Of a stretch of 64,000 bases of DNA, positions 16,752 to 24,856 are shown piece after piece; position 1 is the first letter of the stretch, and each line of letters begins with the position of its first letter. The position numbers and the translations under genes were made by a program. The notes beneath the pieces are model-generated. The model was not told where the DNA came from. It worked only from the letters and a program-made list of their open reading frames with translations, and did not search any database. Source of the DNA: Simplicispira sp. 125 (GTDB taxonomy: Bacteria > Pseudomonadota > Gammaproteobacteria > Burkholderiales > Burkholderiaceae_C); NCBI RefSeq assembly GCF_003096555.1, contig NZ_QEKM01000001.1, positions 2,666,001 through 2,730,000 of the forward strand. The letters run 5' to 3'.

Positions 16752-17702
16752 TCAGGAATGGGCCTTGCCGACCGACAGGCCCGCCCGCGTGCGCAGCAGC
16801 CACTGGCCAAGGGCGCCGCCATACAGGATGAAGGCCAGCGCCGCGCCGATCAGCGGTAGCGCCGCGAACACCCAGCCCGTGAGACGCTCGCCGCCCAGAG
16901 CCACGCCCACCAGCAGCGCCACGGCCGGGTTCACGAACGAATAGCTGCCCGCCACGGCGGCCGAGGTGTTTTGCAACAGCCACAGGTAGGCATTGAGCGC
17001 CACCAGCGTTCCCATGGCCAGCAGATAGACCCAGGCCATCCACGAGCGTGCGCTCACATGGGCGAGCTGCTGCACCGGCTCAAACCACAGCGCCACCACC
17101 AGCCCCATCGCACCGCCTACCAGCCACTGCGCCGCCGACGCCATGGCGGGTGGCGGGAGCGACAGCCTGCGCGACGCATACGAGCCGAGGCTCCAGCACA
17201 GCGGCGCGCCAAAAGCCAACAGCGCGCCCCAGCCGGAGGTTGAGAAATCGCCCTCCAGCGCCAGCAGCAATGCCCCCACCACGCCCAGCGCCAGCCCGGC
17301 CCAGCTGGTGGCAGGCACTTTTTCACCCCCCCAGTGCGTCCACAAAGCCAGCCACATGGGCATGGTGGTGACCACGGTGGCCATCAGGCCGGAACCGATG
17401 CCCATTTTTTGCGCAAAGCCAATGCAGTTCATGGCCAGGAAGACCATCAACCCACCCACCACGGCACTGCTGCGCCACTGCGCCCGCGTGGGCAGCGTAT
17501 GTCCTTGTGCCAGGGCCACCAGCAGCATCACCCCCCCGGCACACAGGAAGCGCGCCGCATTCATCAGCAGCGGCGGCATGGTTTCTAGAGCAATGCCCAT
17601 GGCAAAGTAAGTGGTTCCCCACACGACATAGACCAGCAGCAGCGCCACGGCCAAAGCCATACCCCGCCGGCTGGCGGCTTGCATATTGAAAATAGACGTC
17701 AT
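16752..17702 (-). CDS. EamA/DMT-family transporter
   Basis: 316 residues, ten predicted hydrophobic helices as two EamA repeats; the first has LLLVYVVWGTTYFAMGIALE, the second AWVYLLAMGTLVALNAYLWL and ATAVAGSYSF-like sequence (SAAVAGSYSFVNPAVALLVG). Such proteins export amino acids or metabolites through the inner membrane. It is transcribed divergently from an Lrp/AsnC regulator across 67 AT-rich bases, the usual arrangement for a regulated amino-acid exporter. The substrate is unknown. Confidence 0.88.
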   Translation of the reverse strand: MTSIFNMQAASRRGMALAVALLLVYVVWGTTYFAMGIALETMPPLLMNAARFLCAGGVMLLVALAQGHTLPTRAQWRSSAVVGGLMVFLAMNCIGFAQKMGIGSGLMATVVTTMPMWLALWTHWGGEKVPATSWAGLALGVVGALLLALEGDFSTSGWGALLAFGAPLCWSLGSYASRRLSLPPPAMASAAQWLVGGAMGLVVALWFEPVQQLAHVSARSWMAWVYLLAMGTLVALNAYLWLLQNTSAAVAGSYSFVNPAVALLVGVALGGERLTGWVFAALPLIGAALAFILYGGALGQWLLRTRAGLSVGKAHS

Positions 17703-17769
17703 ATTCTCTGCTTTACCGAAAATTTGTTTGAAATTTTGTCAATTTCTGAATTTTTACCGAATACACCCC
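17703..17769. promoter_or_regulatory. Divergent EamA/Lrp promoter region with phased AATTT tracts
   Basis: 67 AT-rich bases in an otherwise GC-rich region. AATTT occurs at 17721, 17732, 17741 and 17749, spacing 11, 9 and 8 bases, close to the helical turn. TTTACCGAA is repeated directly at 17712-17720 and 17753-17761, 41 bases apart. Lrp-family proteins wrap such phased AT-rich DNA, so this is the likely binding site of the adjacent regulator. Confidence 0.5.
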
Positions 17770-18261
17770 ATGACGCAAGCAAATATTCAGATAGATGACG
17801 TTGACTCCAGAATTATTTCGGCCTTAGCGGCAGACGGCCGTCGTTCCTATGCCGACATTGGTGCCGAGGTGGGGCTATCCACCGCTGCCGTGCACGAGCG
17901 GGTGAAAAAAATGCTGGAAAAAGGCGTAATCCGCCGTTTTTCCATCAGCGTGGACCCGGACCGCGTAGGGCTGAACTTCACCGCCTTCGTGGCGATCCGC
18001 AACGATGGCGGCATCCACTGCCGCGACGTGGCACCGCGCCTGCTGGCCATGCCACAAGTGGAAGAGCTGCACAGCGTGGCAGGCGAATACGATTTTTTGG
18101 CCAAAATCCGCACCACCCATGCGCGTGCGCTCGAGGATGTGATCTACCAGATCAAGGCCATCCAGGGCGTGGCCCGCACGACCAGCACCGTCGTGCTGAA
18201 CACCGAATTTGAAGACCGCCCGCTGGATCTGGGCTGGCTGGCCAAACCGACTGAACCATGA
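17770..18261 (+). CDS. Lrp/AsnC-family transcriptional regulator
   Basis: 163 residues: N-terminal AsnC-type HTH (about 8-60; ISALAADGRRSYADIGAEVG, then LSTAAVHERVKKMLEKGVI) and a C-terminal RAM/ligand domain (about 75-155). The ATG at 17770 begins MTQANIQIDDVDSRI, the usual length; an upstream in-frame start would lie in the promoter. No SD is visible, so the message may be leaderless or nearly so. Divergent from the EamA transporter, which it probably controls in response to an amino acid. Its stop overlaps the start of the ArsC-like gene as ATGA. Confidence 0.87.
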   Translation: MTQANIQIDDVDSRIISALAADGRRSYADIGAEVGLSTAAVHERVKKMLEKGVIRRFSISVDPDRVGLNFTAFVAIRNDGGIHCRDVAPRLLAMPQVEELHSVAGEYDFLAKIRTTHARALEDVIYQIKAIQGVARTTSTVVLNTEFEDRPLDLGWLAKPTEP

Positions 18262-18629
18262 GCACCATCACCATCTACCACAACCCCCGCTGCAGCAATT
18301 CCCGCAGCGCGCTGGCCCTGATCCGCAGCCACGGCATCGAGCCCGAGGTCATCGAATACCTGCGCCACCCGCCCAGCCGTGAAACCTTGTTGGCCCTGGT
18401 GGCCGCCAGCGGCGGGCCAGTGATCGACCTGGTGCGCAGCAAGGAAGCCGCATTCACCGAACTGCACCTGGACCAGCCCGGCGTGACCGATGCCCAACTC
18501 ATCGAAGCGATGCTACAGCACCCCGTACTGATCAACCGCCCCATCGTCGTCTCACCCCGGGGAACGCGGCTGTGCCGCCCGCCGGAGCAGGTGCTCGACC
18601 TCCTGCCGCCCGCCACCCCGGGCGCTTAA
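18258..18629 (+). CDS. arsC: ArsC/glutaredoxin-type arsenate reductase
   Basis: 123 residues of the ArsC/Spx thioredoxin fold. ITIYHNPRCSNSR carries the single redox Cys at residue 12, as in glutaredoxin-dependent ArsC, and VLINRPIVV with the conserved Arg-Pro follows near residue 93. It would reduce arsenate with glutathione and glutaredoxin. No ars operon partner is nearby; it overlaps the Lrp gene by four bases, so the role may be a general one (the YffB/ArsC boundary is hard to draw). Confidence 0.8.
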   Translation: MSTITIYHNPRCSNSRSALALIRSHGIEPEVIEYLRHPPSRETLLALVAASGGPVIDLVRSKEAAFTELHLDQPGVTDAQLIEAMLQHPVLINRPIVVSPRGTRLCRPPEQVLDLLPPATPGA

Positions 18630-18662
18630 GCTGCCCTTCTAGAGCGTGACGCAGGACCGGCC

Positions 18663-19310
18663 ATGACCGCCCACCCACAGCGCTGGGCCGTGGCATGCCT
18701 GGGAACCACCCAGACCCTGGCCTGGGCTTCGTCGTACTACCTGCCCGCCATGTTGGCGGCCCCCATGGCACGCGACCTGGGGGTCAGTACACCGACGGTC
18801 TTTGCAGCGTTCTCGCTGGCGCTCGTCGTCTCGGCGCTATTGGGCCCGCTGGCGGGCCACGCAATTGACCGGCATGGCGGCCGCCCGGTGCTGCTGGCTA
18901 CCAACATGGTGTTTGCGCTGGCGCTGGCAGCCCTGGCGCTGGCACAGGGCCCCGTCACCCTGTTTGCAGCCTGGGCGCTGATGGGCATCGCCATGGCACA
19001 CCCGCTGGGCGCCTTGCTGCTGGTCACGCTGGGCGGGCCTGCGGCGGCGGTTTTCACCGCGCTGCATGGCGCGGGCAATGGCATTCTGACCATTGCCAAG
19101 GGCACCCTGCCGCTGGCACTCTTTGGGCCTGCGGGCTATGGCATGCGCCAAGGCTGGCTCATGGCACCAGCGCGCGTGGCGCAGGCTTTTGCCCCACTGC
19201 TGTTTGGCCTGCTGCTCGACCGTGCAGGCGCTTCGGCCATCCTGCTGACCGGAGCGCTGGGGCTGACGGTGGTGCTGGCCCTGTGGGCGCTCAAGCGCTC
19301 GCCCCCTTGA
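18663..19310 (+). pseudogene. MFS transporter with internal in-frame deletion
   Basis: 215 residues where MFS proteins have about 400. The N-terminal part is a normal MFS start (TM1-4) with the motif A-like loop GHAIDRHGGRPVLLAT; at LMGIAMA (about residue 113) the sequence jumps to HPLGALLLVTLGGPAAAVFTALHGAGNGILTIAKG, which in full-length relatives I remember lies in the second half. About 170 residues, several helices, seem to be missing without frame loss. The gene is otherwise intact, with AGGA six bases before the ATG. It is probably a deletion pseudogene; a functional six- to seven-helix half transporter is less likely. Confidence 0.65.
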
Positions 19311-19323
19311 TTTTTACCGACCG

Positions 19324-20454
19324 ATGCCCCTTTCACACCTTGCCCGTTTTTGCGTCTACAGGCCCCTCGCCTTTGCGGGGTTTTTCGTCCTGGCAGGCTG
19401 CGCGCATGGCGACAGTGCATTGGCGTACTACTGGCAGTCCGTGCGCGGCCATGTCCAGATCATGCAGGCCGCTCAGCCGCTGGAGGCCTGGATCGCGCGC
19501 GACGACCTGGCCCCGGCCCTGCGCGAGCGCCTGCGCCTGGCACAACGTGCCCGGGACTTTGCCGTGACGGAACTGGCCATGCCCGACAACGACAGCTACC
19601 GCCGCTACGCCGACCTGCAACGACCAGCCGCTGTCTGGAACGTGGTGGCGGCGCCGCCCTATGCGCTGCAGTTGCACACTTGGTGCTTTCCGGTGACGGG
19701 CTGCATTGGCTACCGGGGCTACTTCAGCGAAGCCGATGCCCAGGCCGAGGGCGCACGCCTGGCTGCGCAGGGGCTCGAGGTCGAGGTGTATGGCGTGCCT
19801 GCCTATTCCACCCTGGGTTACATGAACTGGGCCGGTGGCGACCCGCTGCTGAGCACCTTCATCGGCTGGCCCGAGGGCGACTTCGTGCGCCTGTTGTTCC
19901 ACGAGCTGGCACACCAGGTGGTGTATGCCAGCGGCGACACGCTGTTCAACGAATCTTTTGCCACGGCTGTGGAGCGCCTGGGCAGCGCCCAATGGCTCGC
20001 CACACAGGCCACGCCCCAGGCCCGCGAGGCCTTTGCCGCCAGCCAAGCGCGGCGCAACCAGTTCCGCGCCCTGACGCGGACGACACGCGCACGTCTGCTC
20101 GAAATATACACATCAAATCAGTCTCAAACGCTTGATGAGAAAGCGCTATCAGCTATGAAAACAGAAGCGATGGATGCGTTCCGCAGGGACTATGCCGCAC
20201 TGCGCAGCCACTGGCACGCCCCCCCTGCACAACAGGCCGGCTACGACCGATGGGTAGAGCACGCCAACAACGCCAGCTTTGCTGCGCAGGCCGCCTATGA
20301 CGAATGGGTTCCAGCCTTCGAAGCGCTGTTTGAACAGTCGGGACGGCGCTGGCAACCGTTCTATGATGCAGTCAAAGAACTGACTGCATTGGCGCAGCCG
20401 GTGCGCGCCGAGCGTCTGCGTGCCCTGTTACCTGTCAACGCCAGCCCCCATTGA
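19324..20454 (+). CDS. Lipoprotein aminopeptidase-like zinc peptidase (COG4324 type)
   Basis: 376 residues. The N-terminus ends in the lipobox LAGC, so an outer- or inner-membrane lipoprotein is expected. The zinc-peptidase motif HELAH is at residues 193-197, inside LLFHELAHQVVYASGDTLFNESFAT, with a downstream Glu that may be the third ligand. The family is annotated as predicted aminopeptidase, substrate unknown. Residues about 264-280 (NQSQTLDEKALSAMKTE) are encoded by a copy of the short palindromic repeat at 20114-20160, read in frame. It is followed directly by the PHA-system gene, with the stop codon next to its Shine-Dalgarno. Confidence 0.8.
   Translation: MPLSHLARFCVYRPLAFAGFFVLAGCAHGDSALAYYWQSVRGHVQIMQAAQPLEAWIARDDLAPALRERLRLAQRARDFAVTELAMPDNDSYRRYADLQRPAAVWNVVAAPPYALQLHTWCFPVTGCIGYRGYFSEADAQAEGARLAAQGLEVEVYGVPAYSTLGYMNWAGGDPLLSTFIGWPEGDFVRLLFHELAHQVVYASGDTLFNESFATAVERLGSAQWLATQATPQAREAFAASQARRNQFRALTRTTRARLLEIYTSNQSQTLDEKALSAMKTEAMDAFRRDYAALRSHWHAPPAQQAGYDRWVEHANNASFAAQAAYDEWVPAFEALFEQSGRRWQPFYDAVKELTALAQPVRAERLRALLPVNASPH
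20114..20160 (+). repeat. Short palindromic repeat, in-frame copy inside the peptidase gene
   Basis: CAAATCAGTCTCAAACGCTT...AAGCGCTATCAGCTATG aligns along its whole length with the intergenic copy at 34761 (CAAATTAGCCTCTAGCGCTT...AAGCGCTAACAGCTATG). The ACGCTT/AAGCGC arms form the palindrome. It is translated as part of the peptidase without breaking the frame. Confidence 0.75.
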
Positions 20455-20465
20455 GGAGACGCAAC

Positions 20466-20798
20466 ATGTCCATGATCCACATCCACCGCCACCACCACCT
20501 GGGCATGCCCGAGGCCCGCAAAATCGCCTTCCTATGGGCCGAACAAGCCGAGGAAAAATTCGACATGGAATGCGCCTACGAAGAAGGCGACACCCAGGAC
20601 ACCGTGTATTTCACCCGTGCCGGCATCAAGGGCACCTTGCAGGTGCTGGGCGACCAGTTTGAGTTCAAGGCCGAGCTGGGTTTTCTGGTCAGCGCTTTCA
20701 AGGCCCGCATCGAGACCGAGATTGCCGAGCAGCTCGACACGCTGCTGCACCCGCCCAAGGTCGGCAAGAAAAAGAAACCAGCGGCGCCCAAGGCCTGA
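20466..20798 (+). CDS. Polyhydroxyalkanoate-system family protein
   Basis: 110 residues starting at the ATG at 20466 with GAGGAG seven bases upstream. The N-terminus SMIHIHRHHHLGMPEARKIAF is typical of the small PHA granule-region family (polyhydroxyalkanoic acid system protein), and a lysine-rich tail VGKKKKPAAPKA ends it. The family is found with PHA metabolism genes, but its activity is not established. It is the first member of a local group concerned with acyl-CoA and neutral lipid. A strong terminator follows. Confidence 0.8.
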   Translation: MSMIHIHRHHHLGMPEARKIAFLWAEQAEEKFDMECAYEEGDTQDTVYFTRAGIKGTLQVLGDQFEFKAELGFLVSAFKARIETEIAEQLDTLLHPPKVGKKKKPAAPKA

Positions 20799-20822
20799 GG
20801 GCCGGGCAACACCCGCCTGTGC

Positions 20823-20862
20823 GCACGCAAAAAAGCCCTCGAAAGAGGGCTTTTTTGCGTGC
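20823..20862. terminator. Bidirectional intrinsic terminator
   Basis: An 18-bp perfect stem, GCACGCAAAAAAGCCCTC (20823-20840) and its complement (20845-20862), with a GAAA loop. The A6 and T6 tracts flank the GC core on both strands, so it can stop transcription from the PHA gene and from the convergent small gene. Confidence 0.9.
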
Positions 20863-20885
20863 GGCGATCCGCGCGTTGCGAGCGG

Positions 20886-21056
20886 TCAGCCGCCCTTTTT
20901 CGAGCGCTTGCCCGGGTTCTTTTTGCTGCGTGTGGCCACGCCGCGCTCCAGGCTCACGCGCTGGCCACGACCGCTGGTGGGCAGGCTCATGCCTGGCAGC
21001 GGCTTGGGCTGGGGGGTGAATTTACGGTCTGCTTCGGTAACGATCTTGTTGCCCAT
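20886..21056 (-). CDS. Small basic hypothetical protein
   Basis: 56 residues, MGNKIVTEADRKFTPQPKPL..., ending in a strongly basic tail (TRSKKNPGKRSKKGG). I do not recognise a named family, although similar short basic proteins occur in Comamonadaceae. The frame is open further upstream, but the ATG at 21056 gives the sensible product. Its position before a shared terminator and its codon use support a real gene. The basic tail suggests nucleic-acid or ribosome contact (speculative). Confidence 0.5.
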   Translation of the reverse strand: MGNKIVTEADRKFTPQPKPLPGMSLPTSGRGQRVSLERGVATRSKKNPGKRSKKGG

Positions 21057-21148
21057 GGCGAAGTCTCTGTCAATGGTTGGAAAACCCATATTAGGCCATA
21101 GGCGCGGGGCAAGGCCTCCAAAGGCCCTGCCCGGGCCCTGGCCAGCGA

Positions 21149-21403
21149 TCAGCTCAGTGACTGGATGAGGTCGATGTACTGCTGCTTGGCGGCGTCCAGT
21201 TCGGTGCCCTTGAGCTTGCTCCAGGCGTCCCACTTGGCACGGCCCACCATGTCGGAAAAACTGGGCTTCTTCTCGGTGTTGTCACCTGCGGTGCCTTGCT
21301 TGTACAGCGCATAGATGCTGAGCAGCGTGGCGTTGTCTGGGCGCTCGCTGAGGTTCTTGGATTGGGCTACGGCAGCTTCGAAAGCGGCGTTGAGATCAGC
21401 CAT
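21149..21403 (-). CDS. Acyl-CoA-binding protein (ACBP)
   Basis: 84 residues, full length for ACBP. The four-helix fold signature is clear: LLSIYALYKQGTAGDN with the CoA-contact Tyr/Lys, and GRAKWDAWSKLKG. It binds long-chain acyl-CoA esters in the cytosol and delivers them to acyltransferases or oxidation. AGGAG lies about 10 bases before the ATG at 21403. It is divergent from the WS/DGAT gene 145 bases away, a partner that consumes acyl-CoA. ACBP is mainly eukaryotic and scattered in bacteria. Confidence 0.9.
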   Translation of the reverse strand: MADLNAAFEAAVAQSKNLSERPDNATLLSIYALYKQGTAGDNTEKKPSFSDMVGRAKWDAWSKLKGTELDAAKQQYIDLIQSLS

Positions 21404-21548
21404 GGTCAGATGCTCCTGGGTTCAGGGGGTGGGAAAAAACGGGGGAGCCAACCCCCTGCAACGATGTATCTTACGGCTACGCTGCGGCCACAATGGCGAA
21501 AATCCATAGACGCCCGCCTCCAATGACAACCCTCAGGACCTTCCGCAC

Positions 21549-23135
21549 ATGGTGACCCGCATCCCTTCACGCGCCGCCGCAGGCACGCCCGCCGCCCCCA
21601 CGGATCAGCCCAGCGCCAGCAACGTCGCACGCGACGCCGCCCTGGCCATGCAAAAAACCGTGCGCCGCGCCGCCAGCGGCATGCTGGGCCTGTCGGGCGA
21701 GCGCATGAGCAAAGTCGATACCGCCTGGCTGCGCATGGATTCGGACAGCAACCTGATGATGATCAACGGCGTGTGGACCGTCGCGCCCGGCATTTCGCTC
21801 CAGGCCCTGCAAGAGCGGGTGCAGCAGCGCCTGCTGCAGTACCCGCGCTTTCGCCAGCGCGTGGTCGAGGACGCCGCAGGCGCCACCTGGGTCGAGGACC
21901 AGCGCTTTGACATCGACGCCCACGTGCAGCGCATCACACTGCCCCGGCGCCGGGGGGGCAGCCAGCAGGCAGCGCTGCAAAATTTTGTGGGCGACCTGGC
22001 CATGAAACCGCTCGACCCCCGGCGCCCGCTGTGGCACTTTTATCTGGTGGAAGATTTCGTGGGCGACGATGGCCTGCCGGGCAGCGCCCTGGTGGTGCGC
22101 CTGCACCACTGCATTGCCGATGGCATTGCCCTCATCTCGGTCACCATGTCGCTGGTGGACGGGGGTACAGAGCCCCCCAAACGCCGCAAAAAGACCGCAG
22201 CCAACGCCGAGGCCTGGATTGCAGACACGCTGATCAAGCCCTTCACGGGCATGACCGTGAAAGCGCTCGACCTGGTGGGCGAGAGCGCCGCCAAATCGCT
22301 GCACATGCTGCTCGACCCCGAAAAGGCCGTGCAGCACGGCCTGGCCGGTTCGATGGACGCGGCCCGCCTGGGCTACCAGCTCCTCAGTGATGCGGCCGCA
22401 CTGGCCCTCATGCCCGATGACTCCCCCACGCTGCTCAAGGGCATGCCCGGCAACGCCAAGCGCGTGGCCTGGTGCCCGCCGCTGCCGCTCGACGAGGTCA
22501 AGGCCATCGGCAAGGCGCTGAACTGTTCGGTCAACGACGTGTTGCTGTCCTGCGTGGCCGGCGCCATCGGCAGCTACCTGCGCCGCCACGGCGACGACAC
22601 CGCGGGCAAAGAAATCCGCGCCATGATCCCGGTGAACCTGCGGCCCATGGAAGAGGCCTGGAAGCTGGGCAACCATTTCGGCCTGGTGCCGCTGGTACTG
22701 CCCATCGGCATCACCAACCCGATCGAGCGTGTGTATGCAGTGCGCAGCCGCATGGCCGCGCTCAAGGGCAGCACGCAGCCACTGCTGGCGTTTGGCCTGC
22801 TGGCCGTGGCCGGCCTGCTCATCAAGCCGGCGCAGGACGCCCTGCTGGGCCTGTTCAGCCGCAAGACCACGGCCGTGATGACCAACGTGCCCGGCCCGCG
22901 CGAACCGCTGGCGCTGTGCGGCTCGCGCGTGACGCAGTGCATGTTCTGGGTGCCCCAGTCGGGCCATGTGGGCCTGGGCGTGTCCATTCTGAGCTACGGC
23001 GGCGGCGTGCAGTTTGGGGTCATCACCGACACCCAGCTGTGCCCCGAGCCCCAGCAAATCATCGACGCCTTTGCACCCGAATTCGCCGCGCTTTCTACCC
23101 TCACGATGATGCTGCCGTGGGGCGAGGAAGAGTAA
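21549..23135 (+). CDS. Wax ester synthase/diacylglycerol O-acyltransferase (WS/DGAT)
   Basis: 528 residues. The catalytic motif HHxxxDG appears as LHHCIADGIA with His186, His187 and Asp190. The C-terminal family motif, here NVPGPREPLALCGSRV, is also present, along with the N-terminal SKVDTAWLRMDS. The enzyme transfers acyl groups from acyl-CoA to diacylglycerol or fatty alcohol, producing triacylglycerol or wax ester inclusions. The start at 21549 has CAGGA upstream. Its neighbours (ACBP, PHA-system protein) fit storage-lipid metabolism. Its 3' end overlaps the DUF922 gene by 19 bases. Confidence 0.9.
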   Translation: MVTRIPSRAAAGTPAAPTDQPSASNVARDAALAMQKTVRRAASGMLGLSGERMSKVDTAWLRMDSDSNLMMINGVWTVAPGISLQALQERVQQRLLQYPRFRQRVVEDAAGATWVEDQRFDIDAHVQRITLPRRRGGSQQAALQNFVGDLAMKPLDPRRPLWHFYLVEDFVGDDGLPGSALVVRLHHCIADGIALISVTMSLVDGGTEPPKRRKKTAANAEAWIADTLIKPFTGMTVKALDLVGESAAKSLHMLLDPEKAVQHGLAGSMDAARLGYQLLSDAAALALMPDDSPTLLKGMPGNAKRVAWCPPLPLDEVKAIGKALNCSVNDVLLSCVAGAIGSYLRRHGDDTAGKEIRAMIPVNLRPMEEAWKLGNHFGLVPLVLPIGITNPIERVYAVRSRMAALKGSTQPLLAFGLLAVAGLLIKPAQDALLGLFSRKTTAVMTNVPGPREPLALCGSRVTQCMFWVPQSGHVGLGVSILSYGGGVQFGVITDTQLCPEPQQIIDAFAPEFAALSTLTMMLPWGEEE

Positions 23136-23701
23136 CAGCCGCGCTCTGCACGGCCCCGGCAGTTGCGCTGCTGCTGGCCTGCAGCATGGCCTTTGCGGAG
23201 GTCACGGAAGAACACGCCGAGCAGCCGTACACGGTGGACGTCCCGCCTGGCCAGACACTGCGCCAGGCCCTCAATGCGGCCACCCCCATCCGCGAGGGCG
23301 GGCAGCGTTTTCATGGCCATACGCAGTGGAACGTGCACTGGAATTTCTGGTGGAACCGTGATGCGGCCGGGCACTGCCGCATCGCCCGCGTCAGCACACG
23401 GCTGTCCACCCGCATCCAAATGCCCGTGCTGCGCACCGCCAGCGATGCACAGCAGGCCCGGTTCGCACGCTATGCCCGGGCCTTGCACCAGCACGAGCAG
23501 GGCCATGTGCAGTTCGGCCGCCGGGCCGCGCAGTCCATCGACCAGGGCATCGCCGCCCTGTCCGAGGCCCCGGACTGCCCCACTCTGGAGCGGCAAGCCA
23601 ATGCATTGGGCCACCGCTTGCTGGCAGAACAGGCCGCGCTGGAAAAAACCTACGACCGCGACACACGGCATGGTGCAACACAAGGCGCACAGGTTGATTG
23701 A
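23117..23701 (+). CDS. DUF922-type secreted zinc protease
   Basis: 194 residues from a GTG at 23117, inside the end of the acyltransferase gene; the frame has no better start before the signal peptide (ALCTAPAVALLLACSMAFAE). HQHEQGHVQFG near residues 124-134 supplies a HExxH zinc site (His126, Glu127, His130), characteristic of the DUF922 family of predicted secreted proteases. Conserved WNVHWNFWW-like aromatic sequence precedes it. Substrate unknown. Translational coupling with the WS/DGAT gene is likely; the start itself is uncertain. Confidence 0.7.
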   Translation: MGRGRVTAALCTAPAVALLLACSMAFAEVTEEHAEQPYTVDVPPGQTLRQALNAATPIREGGQRFHGHTQWNVHWNFWWNRDAAGHCRIARVSTRLSTRIQMPVLRTASDAQQARFARYARALHQHEQGHVQFGRRAAQSIDQGIAALSEAPDCPTLERQANALGHRLLAEQAALEKTYDRDTRHGATQGAQVD

Positions 23702-23710
23702 TGCTATATA

Positions 23711-23757
23711 TTTTATAGCTTATAGCGCTTACCGGATAAGCGCTTGAGCCCTAAAAC
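23711..23757 (-). repeat. Short palindromic repeat, intergenic copy
   Basis: TTTTATAGCTTATAGCGCTT...ATAAGCGCTTGAGCCCTAAAA lies between two convergent genes, in the orientation opposite to 34761. The AGCGCTT/AAGCGCT arms form a hairpin and may help end transcription from both sides. Confidence 0.75.
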
Positions 23758-23761
23758 ACTA

Positions 23762-24856
23762 TCAATCAAGCCCCTGCACTGCCTGGAACAAGGCCTGCCG
23801 CGCCTGGGCAATGATCTGGCCTTTCCAGGCATCGGTGTCGGTGCAGAAGGCCGCCAGCATCTGCGCCTTGATCTGTGCTGCCAATGCTGTCGGCGCCTCC
23901 GGGTGGATGTGAAGCCAATGCTCGGCACGCAGCGCCTGCAGCATGTCCAGAATGGGCAGGGTGCCGTACTCCATGGCAATGCCGGTGTACTGGGCTTGCG
24001 GACATTCGTCGTAGATGGCGGTCCACATCAGGCCCGTCAGAAACGCTGAAGTGGACGTTCCATCGTAGAACGAGGTAATGGGTGTCGCTCCGTTGCCCCC
24101 CCACCATTGGCGGGCACGCGCAAGGGCGGCAGGATCGTCGCGCCCGGCATAGATGCGCTCGCCATGGCCGCTGGGCCCCAGGCCGGTGTGCAGGTCAATC
24201 CAGCCGATGCGCTGGGCCCGGCTGCCATGCTGGCGCAGCACCTGGCGCAGGGTGCGGTTGCTCCAGGTGGGCGCCGTGCCGCCAAAGAACATCCCCTGCG
24301 CAAATTCATGCTGCCCCTGCGAGATGGCGGCCTGCCAGGCCGCTTCGCCCCGGGTGGCGATGAACTGCTCCACCGCCGCTACGTTGTCGGCTGCAGGCGG
24401 CCAGGTGGACGGCAGCAAAAAGGGCTCGACCTCGCGGTAGGCCTCATTGACCGGCAAGGGGCGGCTGAAGTCCTGGAAGTTGCGGTTCAAATCCACGTTT
24501 TCGTGCGTGGTGCGGCGGGTGTGCGAGAAGCCATAGGGGTTGAGCGCGTGGATATAGAGCACGGCCACGCCGTGCGCGCGCGCTTCTTCGCGCCAAGCGG
24601 CATCGTGCAGCGCATAGACCTGCACACCGCTGCCGCAATACCCCTCGACCCCGTGGCAGGCGCTGCTGACGATCAGCAGCTTTTCGGCGTCCGGTGGGCC
24701 GTCGCGCACAACGTCCATGGCCAGGTCTTCCCCATCGCGCCCCTTGAGCGGGTGGGCGTGCGACTCGATCGGCAGCCCGGCGGTGGCCGCGGCCTCCAGA
24801 AACTGCACGCGGGCGCGGGCGTAGCTGCCAGCAAAGGCGTCGGTGATCCCGATCAT
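23762..24856 (-). CDS. DUF2817 family M14-like carboxypeptidase/deacylase
   Basis: 364 residues related to zinc carboxypeptidases and succinylglutamate desuccinylase. SSACHGVEGYCGSG supplies the first His and Glu ligands, HENVDLNRNFQDF the conserved NRNF, and GWIDLHTGLGP the later His. This suggests a cytoplasmic metal-dependent hydrolase of an amide bond; the natural substrate of DUF2817 proteins is unknown. Its ATG overlaps the stop of the M20 hydrolase gene (ATGA), so the two act from one message and perhaps on one peptide or acyl-amino-acid pathway. Confidence 0.82.
   Translation of the reverse strand: MIGITDAFAGSYARARVQFLEAAATAGLPIESHAHPLKGRDGEDLAMDVVRDGPPDAEKLLIVSSACHGVEGYCGSGVQVYALHDAAWREEARAHGVAVLYIHALNPYGFSHTRRTTHENVDLNRNFQDFSRPLPVNEAYREVEPFLLPSTWPPAADNVAAVEQFIATRGEAAWQAAISQGQHEFAQGMFFGGTAPTWSNRTLRQVLRQHGSRAQRIGWIDLHTGLGPSGHGERIYAGRDDPAALARARQWWGGNGATPITSFYDGTSTSAFLTGLMWTAIYDECPQAQYTGIAMEYGTLPILDMLQALRAEHWLHIHPEAPTALAAQIKAQMLAAFCTDTDAWKGQIIAQARQALFQAVQGLD

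Noticed and set aside
22472..23116. Long upstream extension of the DUF922 frame
   Set aside because: It runs out of frame through the acyltransferase gene; a GTG at 23117 gives a proper signal peptide.
23163..23747. 194-codon frame overlapping the DUF922 gene
   Set aside because: Ser/Arg/Cys-rich frame shift of the true gene, which has HEQGH and a signal peptide.
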